Below, in pieces: positions 43,601 to 54,300 of a stretch of 64,000 nucleotides of DNA (its first letter is position 1; the number at the start of each line of letters is the position of its first letter). Source of the stretch: Pogonophryne albipinna (taxonomy: Eukaryota > Chordata > Actinopteri > Perciformes > Artedidraconidae); the NCBI GenBank assembly GCA_028583405.1, contig CM053259.1:19815594-19879593 (forward strand), given 5' to 3'. The notes under the pieces were generated by a model that saw only the letters and a program-made list of their open reading frames with translations, made no database searches and had not been told where the DNA came from. Both the position numbers and the translations under genes were made by a program.

Positions 43601-43679
43601 GGTGTACGGGATGGAGAACCGCGACATGTGGTGCACCGCCTGCCGCTGGAAGAAAGCCTGCCAGAGATTCACCGACTGA
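33991..43679 (+). CDS. znf704: ZNF704-type zinc finger transcription factor, C-terminal seven exons (partial)
   Basis: Seven exons splice in frame: 33991-34094, 35433-35710, 40242-40342, 40966-41260, 42589-42723, 42809-42900, 43565-43679 (TGA at 43677). All introns are GT-AG and the phases fit exactly. Order of modules seen: a [15 protein letters not shown] box; a Ser/Pro-rich stretch with [19 protein letters not shown]; basic PRKRK (likely nuclear localisation); one C2H2 finger (C-x4-C-x12-H-x4-H); an acidic DGEEDFYY segment; an [15 protein letters not shown] block; and a C-terminal [20 protein letters not shown] module ending ACQRFTD, a C-clamp-like cysteine motif. This arrangement is that of the ZNF704/ZNF395/SLC2A4RG family of DNA-binding nuclear factors. 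Matches such as [12 protein letters not shown] favour ZNF704 over ZNF395 (KVYGIEHRDQWC). The N-terminal exons were not found. The first exon here starts in phase, needing two bases from an upstream exon, so 1-33990 is probably intronic. Confidence 0.93.
34582..34660 (+). repeat. (CA)39 microsatellite in a znf704 intron
   Basis: 79 bp, uninterrupted. Confidence 0.95.
35433..35710 (+). CDS. znf704: znf704 exon: Ser/Pro-rich region and PRKRK
   Basis: Acceptor CTGTTTAG ends at 35432 and donor GTGAAT starts at 35711. The 278-bp exon completes Glu from the previous exon and ends in phase 0. It encodes [15 protein letters not shown], then [32 protein letters not shown], a Gly/Pro insert, and [12 protein letters not shown]. 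The [12 protein letters not shown] end is a family signature placed directly before the zinc finger; the basic tract is a plausible nuclear localisation signal. The exon is GC-rich compared with the AT-rich introns around it. Confidence 0.93.
35902..36474. mobile_element. PIF/Harbinger-like MITE in a znf704 intron (573 bp)
   Basis: Ends CGGAGCGTCACACTACAG and CTGTAGTGTGGACGCAGCG form imperfect inverted repeats, with TAA on both sides (35899-35901 and 36475-36477), as for PIF/Harbinger. No ORF. It lies 191 bp after a coding exon. Confidence 0.65.
37000..37210. promoter_or_regulatory. Candidate intronic regulatory block in znf704
   Basis: Non-repetitive, balanced composition, with CTCCAATTAAATTGCCC and CTAGGAAATAAGAG. 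It lies in the 4.5-kb intron between the PRKRK exon and the zinc finger exon, between two MITEs. Function is inferred. Confidence 0.25.
38341..39032 (+). mobile_element. Non-autonomous hAT MITE, copy 2, in a znf704 intron
   Basis: 692 bp from CAGGGTTTCCGTTAG to CTAGCGGAAACCCTG with an exact 8-bp target duplication TCACCACC (38333-38340 and 39033-39040). Near-identical to 25184-25877 in opposite orientation, indicating fairly recent spread. No ORF of its own. Confidence 0.9.
40242..40342 (+). CDS. znf704: znf704 exon: single C2H2 zinc finger
   Basis: Acceptor TTTCAG ends at 40241; donor GTAAGA starts at 40343. It encodes [20 protein letters not shown] then [14 protein letters not shown]. Zinc ligands are Cys-x4-Cys and His-x4-His with 12 residues between, a complete C2H2 finger with none of the ligands lost. 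The exon ends two bases into the Gly codon. A short CA run starts about 10 bases inside the following intron. Confidence 0.95.
40966..41260 (+). CDS. znf704: znf704 exon: acidic DGEEDFYY and proline-rich segment
   Basis: Acceptor TCTGCAG ends at 40965; donor GTGAGT starts at 41261; 295 bp, phase fits the previous exon. It encodes [20 protein letters not shown] then [19 protein letters not shown], a proline-rich stretch, and [22 protein letters not shown]. The SRSAP...TDHAYQ ending is shared by ZNF704 and ZNF395, where it is a linker between the finger and the C-terminal module. Confidence 0.93.
41614..42310. mobile_element. TTAA-target MITE in a znf704 intron (697 bp)
   Basis: Ends AGGGGACCTATCATGC and GCATGATAGGTCCACT are inverted repeats, with TTAA duplicated at 41610-41613 and 42311-42314. 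It sits inside an older repeat whose halves (about 41390-41609 and 42315-42480) are of a kind recurring in fish genomes (GGACCCAAGTGCAG... ACACAGATCATGAC). Confidence 0.8.
42589..42723 (+). CDS. znf704: znf704 exon: [12 protein letters not shown] block
   Basis: Acceptor CCCTCAG ends at 42588; donor GTGAGT starts at 42724; 45 whole codons. It encodes [20 protein letters not shown] then [25 protein letters not shown]. The [14 protein letters not shown] block is characteristic of ZNF704. The rest is low-complexity Ser/Thr/Asn. Confidence 0.92.
42809..42900 (+). CDS. znf704: znf704 exon: short linker
   Basis: Acceptor CTCCAG ends at 42808; donor GTACCC starts at 42901; 92 bp. The intron before it is only 85 bp. 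It encodes [20 protein letters not shown] then [10 protein letters not shown] and the first two bases of a Ser codon finished in the last exon. The GEQR and SSPPR matches to ZNF704 place it directly before the C-terminal module. Confidence 0.9.
43218..43400 (+). repeat. Teleost TTAGCTTAGCATAAAGACT repeat, copy 1
   Basis: Contains GGTTAGCTTAGCTTAGCAT, AAAGACTTGAAACAGATGG and TAGCCTGGCTCTGTACAAAG. I recall this as a very common fish interspersed repeat. It lies in the last znf704 intron. Confidence 0.55.
43565..43679 (+). CDS. znf704: znf704 last coding exon: C-clamp-like module
   Basis: Acceptor CTCTCAG ends at 43564; stop TGA at 43677-43679. It encodes [20 protein letters not shown] then [17 protein letters not shown]. 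The four cysteines (C-x11-C-x2-C-x5-C) with surrounding basic residues match the C-clamp, a small DNA-contacting module shared by TCF E-tails and the HDBP1/HDBP2 (SLC2A4RG/ZNF395) family. All four cysteines are present. Confidence 0.95.
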
Positions 43680-46600
43680 ACGTTCCTCACCAACTTCAAA
43701 GCGCCACGCCAACGTGCACGGCTGCCTTTGGCCAGAGAAAAGGGGGAGGGGCATCGTTTTGCATGCATTTGGTTTTCTTCAGCTCAAAATCGCAACTGTC
43801 CGTCAAACTCTGGCTCTGCCCCTGAGCCCCCCCCCCCCCCCGCCCTAAGCTCAACTGAACTCCAGCTGGGGAAGGGACCAAAGCAGAGTCACCTTTCACA
43901 TTGCCATCCTCGCCATTCCCACCATTCCCAGTTTTGGGAAACCCCAATGCAGCTAAAACAGTGTAAAGAAAATATAGATCTAAAGATGTTTCCTGTTTTT
44001 TATGTTGGGTTCAGTGTTGCATCTTTCTATGTTTTGTAAAGCTCTGGTTTTTAAATGGAAAGTCTAGTCAAAGAAGGAGTGTGTTTTAGTAAATGAAAAG
44101 AATCTTCACTTTTTTATCCAAAAGAAGATTGGGCCTCTTTGCTGCCATTTTTGAAGAACGTGAAAGCATGGCGGTAAAGCTCGCAGTTTTTGTTCTCCCT
44201 TAGACTTGTTCAGTCTTGTTTTATTTCTGGACCTTTGAGGTGATCTTTTATCACCGACATGCCAGCCTCTCTACCGGCTCCTCACCTGCTCTTCGCTCCT
44301 GACAGCCGCTGGGAATGTACGACCGAGCCGAGAGGGCCGGCTGACATGTGGAGAGGAAGAGAGAGACACATGGTGAATGAGCAATGCAAAAAAAGATACG
44401 ATTTACACGGGAAAGCAGATGGACCATGCGTTCACACACAAACAAACACAGGTATTCACACTCAATCAGTTTTCTATGTCACTTTTTATCCAGTTCATTC
44501 ATTTCCTTTGCTTTATCAGGGATGTGATTCTAAAGAAAGCAACAACCAGCAGCTGACACATGGAGTTATACAGAACAGCACAGTCTCAATAGCTTCTCTC
44601 TTTCACTTTGCAACCAAAAACTCCTGTATCTTATTCTCTTTCTTTGTTTTTGTTGAGGTGTTCACCATGTTTATTGTTGTTGATGTATTTTTTTTGGCAA
44701 AACCAACACTGTTTACCTACCACCTGCAGAAAGTGTGTTAAAAAAGCTTCCTGACAGCACTGGAAGCATGGAGTCAGCATGCGAGGCCACGAACAGATAA
44801 ACACCTTTGACCACACACAGAGAGACAGACTGCCCTCCTCCTCAGCCAACCTTTACACCTTCCTAAAGGAAACAAAATATCTTTGTGTTTACGGACGCCG
44901 CAGAGGCGCATCTTGATCATCTGTTAACCAAAGGGGGAGGGCTGAAAACCAAAAGTGAGGCACTTGCACTGTATGTGTGACACGGGGCACTTGGTGCTAT
45001 TGAGGTGAAAATGTTGCTATCTTCCACGAGCCCTTTTCATTTACAACTTCTAAAAGAAAATAAGAGCAGCTAAAAGCAAACATTTGATCACACAGAATAT
45101 GGTTACCCCCATTTTGAACCATTATTTGCTCTAAGAGTTTTGGAGAAATTATTTATAGGCACTTGATCAGGTCACTCCTTGTTGTTCAATGTGCACTGCA
45201 CACTTTCTTCACTTGGCAACATGCAAGCAAAGCTTTGACTCCAGCTGTTCGGAGAGTCCGCCACGTAATATTGTTACTGAGAAGTCGAGAGGGCGAAAGG
45301 TAAAAATGTCTGATTTGTCTTTTGAATGTGTTCATTTGAGTTTCCGCCTCCTTGTTGGCTCAGGCAGGAAATAAATTGTCAAAGCCCAAAAAGTTTACAG
45401 ATGTTCACTCTGTAGTGATAATGGACCAAGTCTTTTTCACCTGGGGCCGCGCTCTACTTTATTACAGTGTACTGAAATAGATTGAAATGTTGTTTCTATG
45501 AACAGACACATATACTATATATGTGATACTGATTCTGCATTTACTCTCTTCATTATTGAATATTTTCTCAAATGCATGCTAAAATCTTTATTGGCAGTTC
45601 ACACAGATTCTTTTTTCCCCCAGAATGATTGGAAACCAACACCAGCTATAAACTCGCTCGCTCGCCCATTTCACAGTGCAGCCTTTTCCCACCTGATGGT
45701 AAAATGGTAGCTCGGTTATGTTTGCTCAGCTGTTTCTATTTCGTCAATATTTGTTTTTGTGTGTTCATGTGTATATATGTCATTCTTGTATTTTCTCTAA
45801 GCTCCATGTTTATGACCCGTTACCTCGGTCATTACATTTGCCACCTTATGAACAAGACAGGTTCAAGTATGACATTGTGAGGAAATGTGCCGTTCAACCT
45901 GTCTGGCTACTGTTGTTTTGAATTTAGGGATAGCCTTAAGTCACTCTTGAAAAAAATCATTGTGCTTCTTCCATGTTATTACATTGATGTTTCAGTAAGA
46001 CATATTGAGATTATCTCCAAACTGGTTTGCCATTGTATTTTGTGAACGTATTATCGAAAAGACAAATCTATATATACGTAAAGAAAAAACATGTTGACAT
46101 TTTCAAAAGCAAAAAAAGACATTGATTTGGCTGTTTGTTTTATATTTTTTCCATATATATATATATAAATGATAACATATACTGTTTATACATTTTGTTT
46201 TCATGTTCTGCTAAGGTTTTTTGTATTGTTAGGGGGAAGCCCAGCAGGGTGACCCGCCTGCAGCGCCTTCACGTAGGCCCCCCCCTGCTGCCGCTGCTGC
46301 TAAGCGGTCGAAATCCACAGTTGATTAAAACCTTTATCTTATTTCCAATTCACCTCTCTGGGTGCCATGCAGGCCCACTTGCAATTAGTTTGATTGACAT
46401 CTCGGGTGTGTTTGCACTCATGTGTGCAGTGACACACTCCTGTGTATGGATGTGAAGGAGCCCCAGGCAAAGTAGCTGCCACTGGAGCACTGTGCTCTGC
46501 CACCCCTCCCCCCCCCCCCCCTCCAGCGTTACTCTCGCTCCTCCCAAGGAGCTCCACACCTTTGTCAAACGGCCCGTGGCGTTTCTGTCAGCTGACAAAC

Positions 46601-47310
46601 CAACGCCTTTGAGTTGAAAGATGTTTTTTGTTGGTGGATGTGGCTGGATGTGGCAGATGTCGTTTTTTTGTTTTAACTCCATGCACTTCCCACTGCTCTT
46701 TCTCCATCATGGTGGTGCTTCATGGTGGCAGGACCGTCTCCTCCATTGAACTGTGGAAAAATCTGGCTGCCAATCAGATTCTGTCCAGGAACAAGTCCCT
46801 ACAGCAGTTATCCAGAGGTTCAGGCTGGATCTTTTTAATGGCAGCATCTCTAGGCAGCTCACTTTAAAATATGCTCTGAGCCACTGTCACCATCTCATGG
46901 CTTGTAGTAAGAGTCGGACAAAATAAACTAATCTCACACCCTTGTTTGGGGTAAATCCAAACCCTCCAAAAGAGAGTTACTGCCATATTTCTCAATCCTT
47001 ACCATCTCTGTTGAAACTCTGGGATTTGTTTTTGGACTGTGCATTGTTGTACGGAGAACATCTTTGGGTCCATTCATCACCAATGGCTCAAAGATGGCCG
47101 CCGCATTGAGGGTTCGTTCACAGATTCTCAGCCCAGGTCTGTCTTTGCATACCTTTTTGCATTTTGGTGCTGTGGACATGGAGGTGGAGAAATGGAGGTG
47201 CTATATCCCATTCTGTTTCTCCCATGTTGTCCCCTGGTCATACTAACTCCATTTTTTGTACACAATGTTATGCTGTAGAACATGAAAATAAAAACACCAT
47301 GCCTCAAGCC
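43680..47310 (+). other. znf704: Probable long 3'UTR of znf704
   Basis: No coding signal follows the stop. The stretch is AT-rich with T-rich and AT dinucleotide patches (46150-46175) and contains candidate poly(A) signals AATAAA near 45370, 46922 and 47287. The last is followed by a G-rich stretch, so it is the best candidate end. Mammalian ZNF704 mRNAs have long 3'UTRs. Where the transcript truly ends is inferred, not shown. Confidence 0.45.
47287..47292 (+). terminator. Candidate distal znf704 poly(A) signal
   Basis: AATAAA, followed about 40-50 bases later by a G-rich stretch (47335-47343). It lies 3.6 kb past the znf704 stop. Confidence 0.3.
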
Positions 47311-50300
47311 TACAAAGTGTCCAGACACCAGTTAGTGGGGGGGTCGCCCCCAACCCTCTGTTTTTTCTCACCTGCGTCTTCATCAGTGTTCATGCTTTTA
47401 TTTTGGTGACCAGTGCTCATTGCTCCGTGCCTATTTGTTGACCTCAGTCATGTAGGTAAGCGCAAAGAACATGGTCATTTATTTTAATTTATTGCTTCAA
47501 AAAATCTTATTTTAGAGAATCAAAAATATGTTGCTATTCCCCAAACATCAGCCTAAGGTCCATTTAGCTTTCACCCATATCACACAGTCTTCATTCATGG
47601 CATCATTTGTCAAGGAATTGTTAAAATTGTACATGTTTCTTTGATTTGATAAGAACTAAGCATACGCTCTGATGAAAAGCATCTGACACTGTCGAAAGCT
47701 TCAGAAGGAGTGAGTTAATAGGCCCAAAGTTGAGATGGTTTCATCGGCTAATATACAAACTGAACTTCCCACAAACATTAAACATGGCAATATAGCTTTT
47801 AAGAGCAACACAAACTCACCTGTGGTTGCTCGTAAAAGCAGGAAATGGTCATTTGAACTGACATCACAGTCCATTTGCACCCGACAGATGAACATGTTGT
47901 GAAATGTTTTGGTTATTGGATAATTGACTTCCTTTTGGGCAAAACGAAGAAGGATAAGGACTCTTATATTTTACCCTAATGATGCCAAACAGGCCATATG
48001 GCGTGGTGCTTCTGATCTGATCATCTAACTTATTCACATTAGAGTAGAAGTGAGCTGGCAGCCCTGCGACCTGGGGGAGAGAGCATCTAAACACAGCATT
48101 ACATAAACATGTGTTCGCACAGCAGAATTAAAACTGGCATCAAAGAGCCACAATAGGCGGTCTTGTTGCTCTAGTCTAGTGCGAGTGATATGAATACTTA
48201 TGAGCACTTCTTTTGTGTCTCCCTTCATATTGAGCCGCTGCTCTGGCTTTTGTTCTCTGCTGTGTTTACCCCCTCCGCTGCCGCCTAATAAAGGGCTGAG
48301 CGTTCTGCCATGATTTATAGACTGAATAAAACAAGATAGCATTATTCTGCTTATGGACGACATAAAAATCAACTCTTGTGAGTTATGAGGAACCCTCAAT
48401 GTTTATGTCCCGAAACACACACACACACACGATATGTCCATGCATGTTGTCCAGCGTAGCTTCTGAGCAGTGATGGCTTTAACTGCAGTTCATATGTTGA
48501 CAGTTGTATAAGCATTCATGATGTATGCAGCTGATCCTTACTGAGATCAATATTTCATACATGACAAGACTGGTTTGTGACAGGAGGCTGACACTTATTA
48601 CACCTTATATCATCCAAGTATAGCTCAATATAATCTACAATATATACAGATTAAGCTGCAGCACAGTATATCCAAGCTATGGTATCAGTATATTGATGTG
48701 ACATCTCTGAATTTAATTCTAAAAAATCTTCTCATTTCCATTTGTATTTGCTCTGGAAGTTGAAATTAGAGTGTCAGGTTTCCCTTCAGTCAGGTGTCCC
48801 CCTCAGCTCTGCGGTTGCAGATTAGCCATGCACTTGTAGCGGCCGATAAAACATGTCAGCACATGCCCACAGAGTTGTTTTCTGTTGCCCTGCAGCGCCT
48901 GCACACAGACCCTCTTGTGTTCTGCAGAAAAACCACCCAACAGTATCTGCAGCAGGTGGCAGTCAGACGCTATGTGAGAATGACTGGATTAGTATTCAAT
49001 TGTGCTTTGTTATTAAAGAAATGCGCAGAGTGGAGTTCACCTGAGCAGTCAAAGCGTTGCCTTGCATGACCGTGAGTATGGATTTAGTAGCAGTGTGAAG
49101 TCAAACATCCCAGTAACTGTTAGTTTCTATGGCAACCATGCGGGTAGGGCGGTGGTGCTGTCAATAAAAAGAGGAGGGACCCTCCATCTTTCATTCAGGA
49201 TTGTGACACACACACACAGTTTTTGGGGCCTTCCCCTCAAACATGAATAAAAAGTCCTTGGGTTGTGTTTCCAGGAGCTGCTTTGACCCCATTAGGGTCA
49301 TCTGGAGGAATATAGGAGTCCTGAATGTGCCTTGATGAGCGTAGAGTTTCTAGAGTGGACCTCTCCAGGTGTTTAGAAACTGTGTGGAGGTGTGATTTTA
49401 AAGTGTCTAGGGCCACAGTGACGATGATGGATGTTTCTGGTGCTGGCTGGTCTGCTTTCTATACCTATAATTCAAAGATTTGTGATACAAAGAAATGTCC
49501 TGTGAGTTGCGTTCAGGGGCCCCTTTGGTCTCGGATCTAGAAAGTTGTTGCAAATATGACTTTTCTACTATTTGCTGTTACTTGTATTTTTGGATCCAAA
49601 TGTATGATGGTTTTTTTCACTTGTTACTACTTCTCTTTGTTTTCCCAAACAACACTTCCCCTCTCCCTTACTTACAAGGGCTTGTAGGTTAGTGTATGTT
49701 GATGTGAACAATTGCTGTTGTAGTAGAAATGTTTAGGAAATCAAGGACGCCTCACTTGGCAAACAGCCTGTGAAACAGTCAGTGAGACGATCCGTCTGCT
49801 TTCTCAGCCTGAATTTATTCAGAATATCAACATTTAAGAATATTTTACAGCTCTTTCAGTTTGAACAGAATACTCTTTAAACTGCATCATCTCATTGGAT
49901 GTTTTGTACTTATTACAATCATGTACCTAAATAACTCGATGACTGTCGCACTGGATTTTTACTCTCTTTTTTCAAACAGGATACTACATACTCTGGTCTA
50001 ACTGTATTTGTAATACTGCATGTGCATGCAAATACATGTCTTTATATAAATGGGCTCTATTTGTGCTTCGGCATACATGATGGGTTGGGAGCAGCCGGGC
50101 TTGCCTCAATGTTCTTTAATTTAATTTCATCAGCAAACTAGATTTTGCTTTTACAAACTTACGATACAGAGAGAAACATCTCATGTTTTCTCATTTGTTC
50201 AAAAGAGCCAGAAGTACCTGTGATTCCCTGCTGGCACGGGCCAATTTGTTACAGTCACAGTGAAGCTCTCTCCATCCTCGTGTGTGTGTATTAGCAGTTA

Positions 50301-50929
50301 GCCGGTCCCAGGAGAGTAGAGGCGGATGCTTCTGGAAGACGGATCATTAGAGGAGGCTGTGCACTAAAGCCTCGCTTTGAGAGAGGGGAACAGATCCAGC
50401 TGGAGTTATGAAGAGGTCTGAAGTGTGAAGTCTCAGTTGTTCTTCCTCCAGCTGCATCCCAAACCCTCTGCTGAAAACACACCGGGAGCTTTAACAAGAT
50501 GATATTTTCCATCTGTGTCTAATCGGATGAGGCCAAAACCATGTGGTACTTATACAATAAGAAGTGTATTTCTTATACCACATGTATAATATGTTAACCT
50601 TGTTGTGGCCTATCCCCGCTTGGAGGTAACCACAGGCTTGTTCAAGACTTGAGGCTGCTCTCCACCCTGATGTGGCCGGCACAGTATGTTGCGTTTTATA
50701 TCCTCTTGAAGCCTCTAAATGTAAATGTTTTATAAGTGTTTCCAGACTGTACACTTAAATTGTAGATTCTCCAGATCTGTTCATAGACCGCACATTTGGT
50801 GACACAGTTGGTTGTAAAATGTTGACACTACATTATCAGACATTAACAGGAGAGATGTTGTTTTCTTTGCTGAGGTGAAGCTCAGGATGTCCTTTCATAG
50901 GCAGTGTCAGCTTTTGGTGCATCAAAAGT

Positions 50930-51210
50930 ATTGAGGAAATGTCAAAGGAATATTTCACCATCGAGATATATAAGCACATTTTTAGCATGCAACTTGCTGA
51001 GAGATAAATAAGAAGATTGATACCACTTTGCCAAATAGAAAACCACAGCCACCAGCTGTTTAGCTTAGCATAAAGACTAGGGGAAATAGGGGAACTCCCC
51101 ATACAAAACCTTAAATGTATGTTATTCACACAAAATATCTTGTTTGGGTAATCAGTGAAAAAAAACAAGTGTAAAAACTACAATTTGCTTTTATGTGCAG
51201 GGTTTTTTGC
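50930..51210 (+). repeat. Teleost TTAGCTTAGCATAAAGACT repeat, copy 2
   Basis: Shares AGAAGATTGATACCACTTTG, TTTAGCTTAGCATAAAGACT and a downstream CAAGTGTAAAAACTACAATT block with the same repeat family. It lies between znf704 and tpd52. Confidence 0.55.
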
Positions 51211-53084
51211 GGAACAATTATTAAGCTCGGGGATGTTGGCGGCGCCTCAATCAAGTTAATGTTCTGAGCCAAACAATAGTCAAACCTATCATTGTGTTAA
51301 ACTCTCTGCAAGATAACAAATAAGCATGTTTCCCAAAATGTCAATTATTCCTATAAAAGTTAGCCTTTTTATGTGGGGTCCGGGTCAGTGCAAGACAAGA
51401 AGAGAAAGTATTAAAAACTGTTTGCAGATGTGCGGGCTGACTCTTTCATACAAAACAAAAGCAATATATTCTGGTCTGATTTCACTGAATTTGTCTCCTC
51501 CAATTAGTATCAATTACCTCAAACATATCATCCTAAAAAACAAGTTAGGAGAAAATTGCGTTTGGCTGAAGGCTGCACAATTATTAATGACACAAGAGTG
51601 CTCTGATACTTCAAACACTGTCGACTCTGATATGAATTACTTGTCTCCCAAAGCCTCTCCTCACCACTCTGCTTGTTTTATATTTGTGTGGAGAAAAGGA
51701 CTACGGGATGAGCTAGAAGAGTGTATTTCCTCTGGGTCATCAGGAGTAACAGTATGTATTCATGGCTGCAGGATGAATGAGACAACATTTATCATTCAGC
51801 GCTAAAAAAGCTTGAAGATGCCGGATGTTTTTCTAAATTGGCACGGCACTTTCCTTTTCTAATCCACCTTTCAACTGCAACATTAATGTCACCCTGCATC
51901 ATTTATCAAGTGGAATTTATAAAGCAAGCATTTCAATATGCAACTAAATATCTCAGCTGCAAACATTGCATTGCATTGCTATGTTTTATTTTTCCTAAAT
52001 ACCTTTTGGGCAGAACTTCTGTTACTGCACTCATGCATAAGCAAAAATCACACAACCAAGGCACACGCACGCACACACAAACAGACACACACACAATATG
52101 AGTGAAAGAGGTGTGAAAGCCAACTATATTAGATCATGTCATTTGGGCAATATGTGCTCCTGTTGCTCAACATATGTCCCCGTAGCTTTAGGTCTAATCC
52201 TGTGATGATGTGAAGAACTCACTGGTGAGAGGCTGCTGGGTCAAACTCATGGCATCAAATGTGTGTGTGTGTGTACAGCAAGAGATGATGAAGTGTGTGT
52301 TTCACATGACCGCCCAAGGAATATCCCATCTGCTCCATGTAGCACTAACACCTCCACTGTTTGTCCCTGTGTTTGTGTGTGTGTAAGAATAGAAGATTAC
52401 TGAGCATGTGTGTGTTCACCTCTACTCTGAGATCAAGCCATTCCTGCGGCCATAAATGCACGTTTCAATGTGCAAGCTGTCATACCTCATGCATTATCAA
52501 CTAGTACATTGACATAATAAAACCTCCCCATGCTGCTTTTTTCAGACCAGTCAAAGTGTGTGTGCTTCATTATCATAAACGCTTGCGTCTGCAGAGCGTT
52601 GCCCTCCATCAGATGACCAAAATGAAATGTGAGGAGTTTATGATGCGAAACATGGATTCACATTGCATCTGGTTGAAGTTCACTGACATTTCACATGATG
52701 CAATGATTGTAGAGATGTATATCCAGGCATTAATGACTTTGTCTGTCTGCTCTGCTGAGGCGTTCGAGCAGCAGGTTGAGGTGCAGAAGAGCCAGAGTGT
52801 CCCGTCTGTGTCCAAGACATTGAATAATTGATGAGGGCGATGAAAAACAACAAATGTACGAAGGCTCCATCTGTGACCTCAGACCTCAGTTGATAAGAAT
52901 CGTTGCTGTCTATGAAATTAATAGCTTCCCTTTGCTTTGAGGGCGCAGGAGGTTCAAAGAAATGTGGCGGGCACGGAGAAAGAAAGAGGCCCATATGGAC
53001 CAGATTTAATCAAGTGTTTTTGATCTGGAAAAACAAGATAAAGAGAGAGTTATGTAGTGATATACAGGAAGCGCTTGAACTTCA

Positions 53085-53430
53085 AATTAATAGTGTTTCA
53101 TTTTGGAAATATGGCATTCTTGCCGAGAGTTCCATCAAAAAGATTGATTCCGCTCTCATGTATGCTATAGCTATTATGAGCTAAGCCTAGCATGGAGAAT
53201 GGAAACCGGGGAAAACAGCTAGCCTGGCTCTGTCAGAAGGTAACAAAAAATGGCTTGCCAGCACTTCTAAAACTTTATTTTAAGTCTATTTGTATTGATG
53301 TGTTAGTTAAGATTGATTCTACTCTCATGTTTAAATCTTAAAATATGACGCTACATTCTGGTTAGCATAAAGATTTAAAATGGTGTCAGCTAGTCTGGCT
53401 CTGTCTGTAGGCCTACAACTGGCCTGTAAC
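53085..53430 (+). repeat. Teleost TTAGCTTAGCATAAAGACT repeat, two tandem copies
   Basis: The first copy (53085-53280) has TTGCCGAGAGTTCCATC, ACAGCTAGCCTGGCTCTGTC and GCCAGCACTTCTAAAACTTT. A second, more decayed copy (53310-53430) has GGTTAGCATAAAGAT and AGTCTGGCTCTGTCTGTAGG. Confidence 0.5.
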
Positions 53431-54206
53431 CAAATCTACTTTTCAGCTCATTTAAGCTGAACTGTGTTTCTTGTCTATTTTTCTGAATATGACCGTGATG
53501 CTATCACTAGCTTAACCAAGCACAAACACTTGAAGTTAAACATTCCTGGGCATGCTAAAGTCAGACACCTAACGGTTAACCCCCCTAAAACAACACTCAC
53601 GTTTTGTGAGATATAATGTATTTATTTGTGAGCTCTGAAGGGGCTGGTTAGAAAAAGTTAGGTTTCCCCTTGATTCAAGTAATTGTGCTAAGCTAGCTGT
53701 GCGCTTTTTGTAGCTTCATATAAAACAAGCAGACGTAAGAATGATACGGTCACTGCCAGGGATGTTGGGAAGTCTTTCAGGATACTTTTTATAATTTGTT
53801 CAAGTTGTTTTGCCTTCTAAACTCACACACAAACTAAGCCATGTTTGAACTGAATGTTCTCTCTCTGCACATTTAAAACAAGGCCTGCTCCATCATACTA
53901 CACACACTGACAGTTGTCACACATTCATGGGATTGTGTTGTTTACACACCACACAAGCATCTGCAATATATTATCATAAATATACTCTATTGCAACAATT
54001 ATGTTTTCTTATACTTTTCCACAATATATTGAAATGGGTTCTATGATTATATTAAGATTTTTCGAAAACACACTGACTGTTACCTCCCGTACCAGTTATT
54101 TTGTTCTTATCCGATCTGTGTGTGTGTGTGTAGAAACTGCCATTGTTTTTGTTATTAATAGTGTTTTCTGACAAATTGCTGTTGTTGTTTCTGACTCTGT
54201 TTACAG

Positions 54207-54300
54207 TGAAGACCTTCTCCAGAGTTATCTCTGTGTGACTGGAAGACTCTGGAGGCATCTGGTTATAACTGAATAAAGATTTGTTGGTAGCTGTTTGGTA
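54207..54300 (+). other. Possible 3'-terminal exon of an unknown transcript
   Basis: CTCTGTTTACAG acceptor at 54206, a stop after about ten codons (54236), AATAAA at 54272-54277 and a GT-rich downstream stretch. The signals are suggestive only; no upstream exon was found. Confidence 0.2.

Noticed and set aside
33991..43679. Assignment of the zinc finger gene to ZNF395 or SLC2A4RG instead of ZNF704
   Set aside because: The finger ([16 protein letters not shown]), the [12 protein letters not shown] block and the [10 protein letters not shown]-terminus fit ZNF704 better, and the neighbour is D52 rather than D54.
47039..47278. ORFs around 47.0-47.4 kb on both strands as possible genes
   Set aside because: Overlapping ORFs in several frames with no domain; position fits the znf704 3'UTR.
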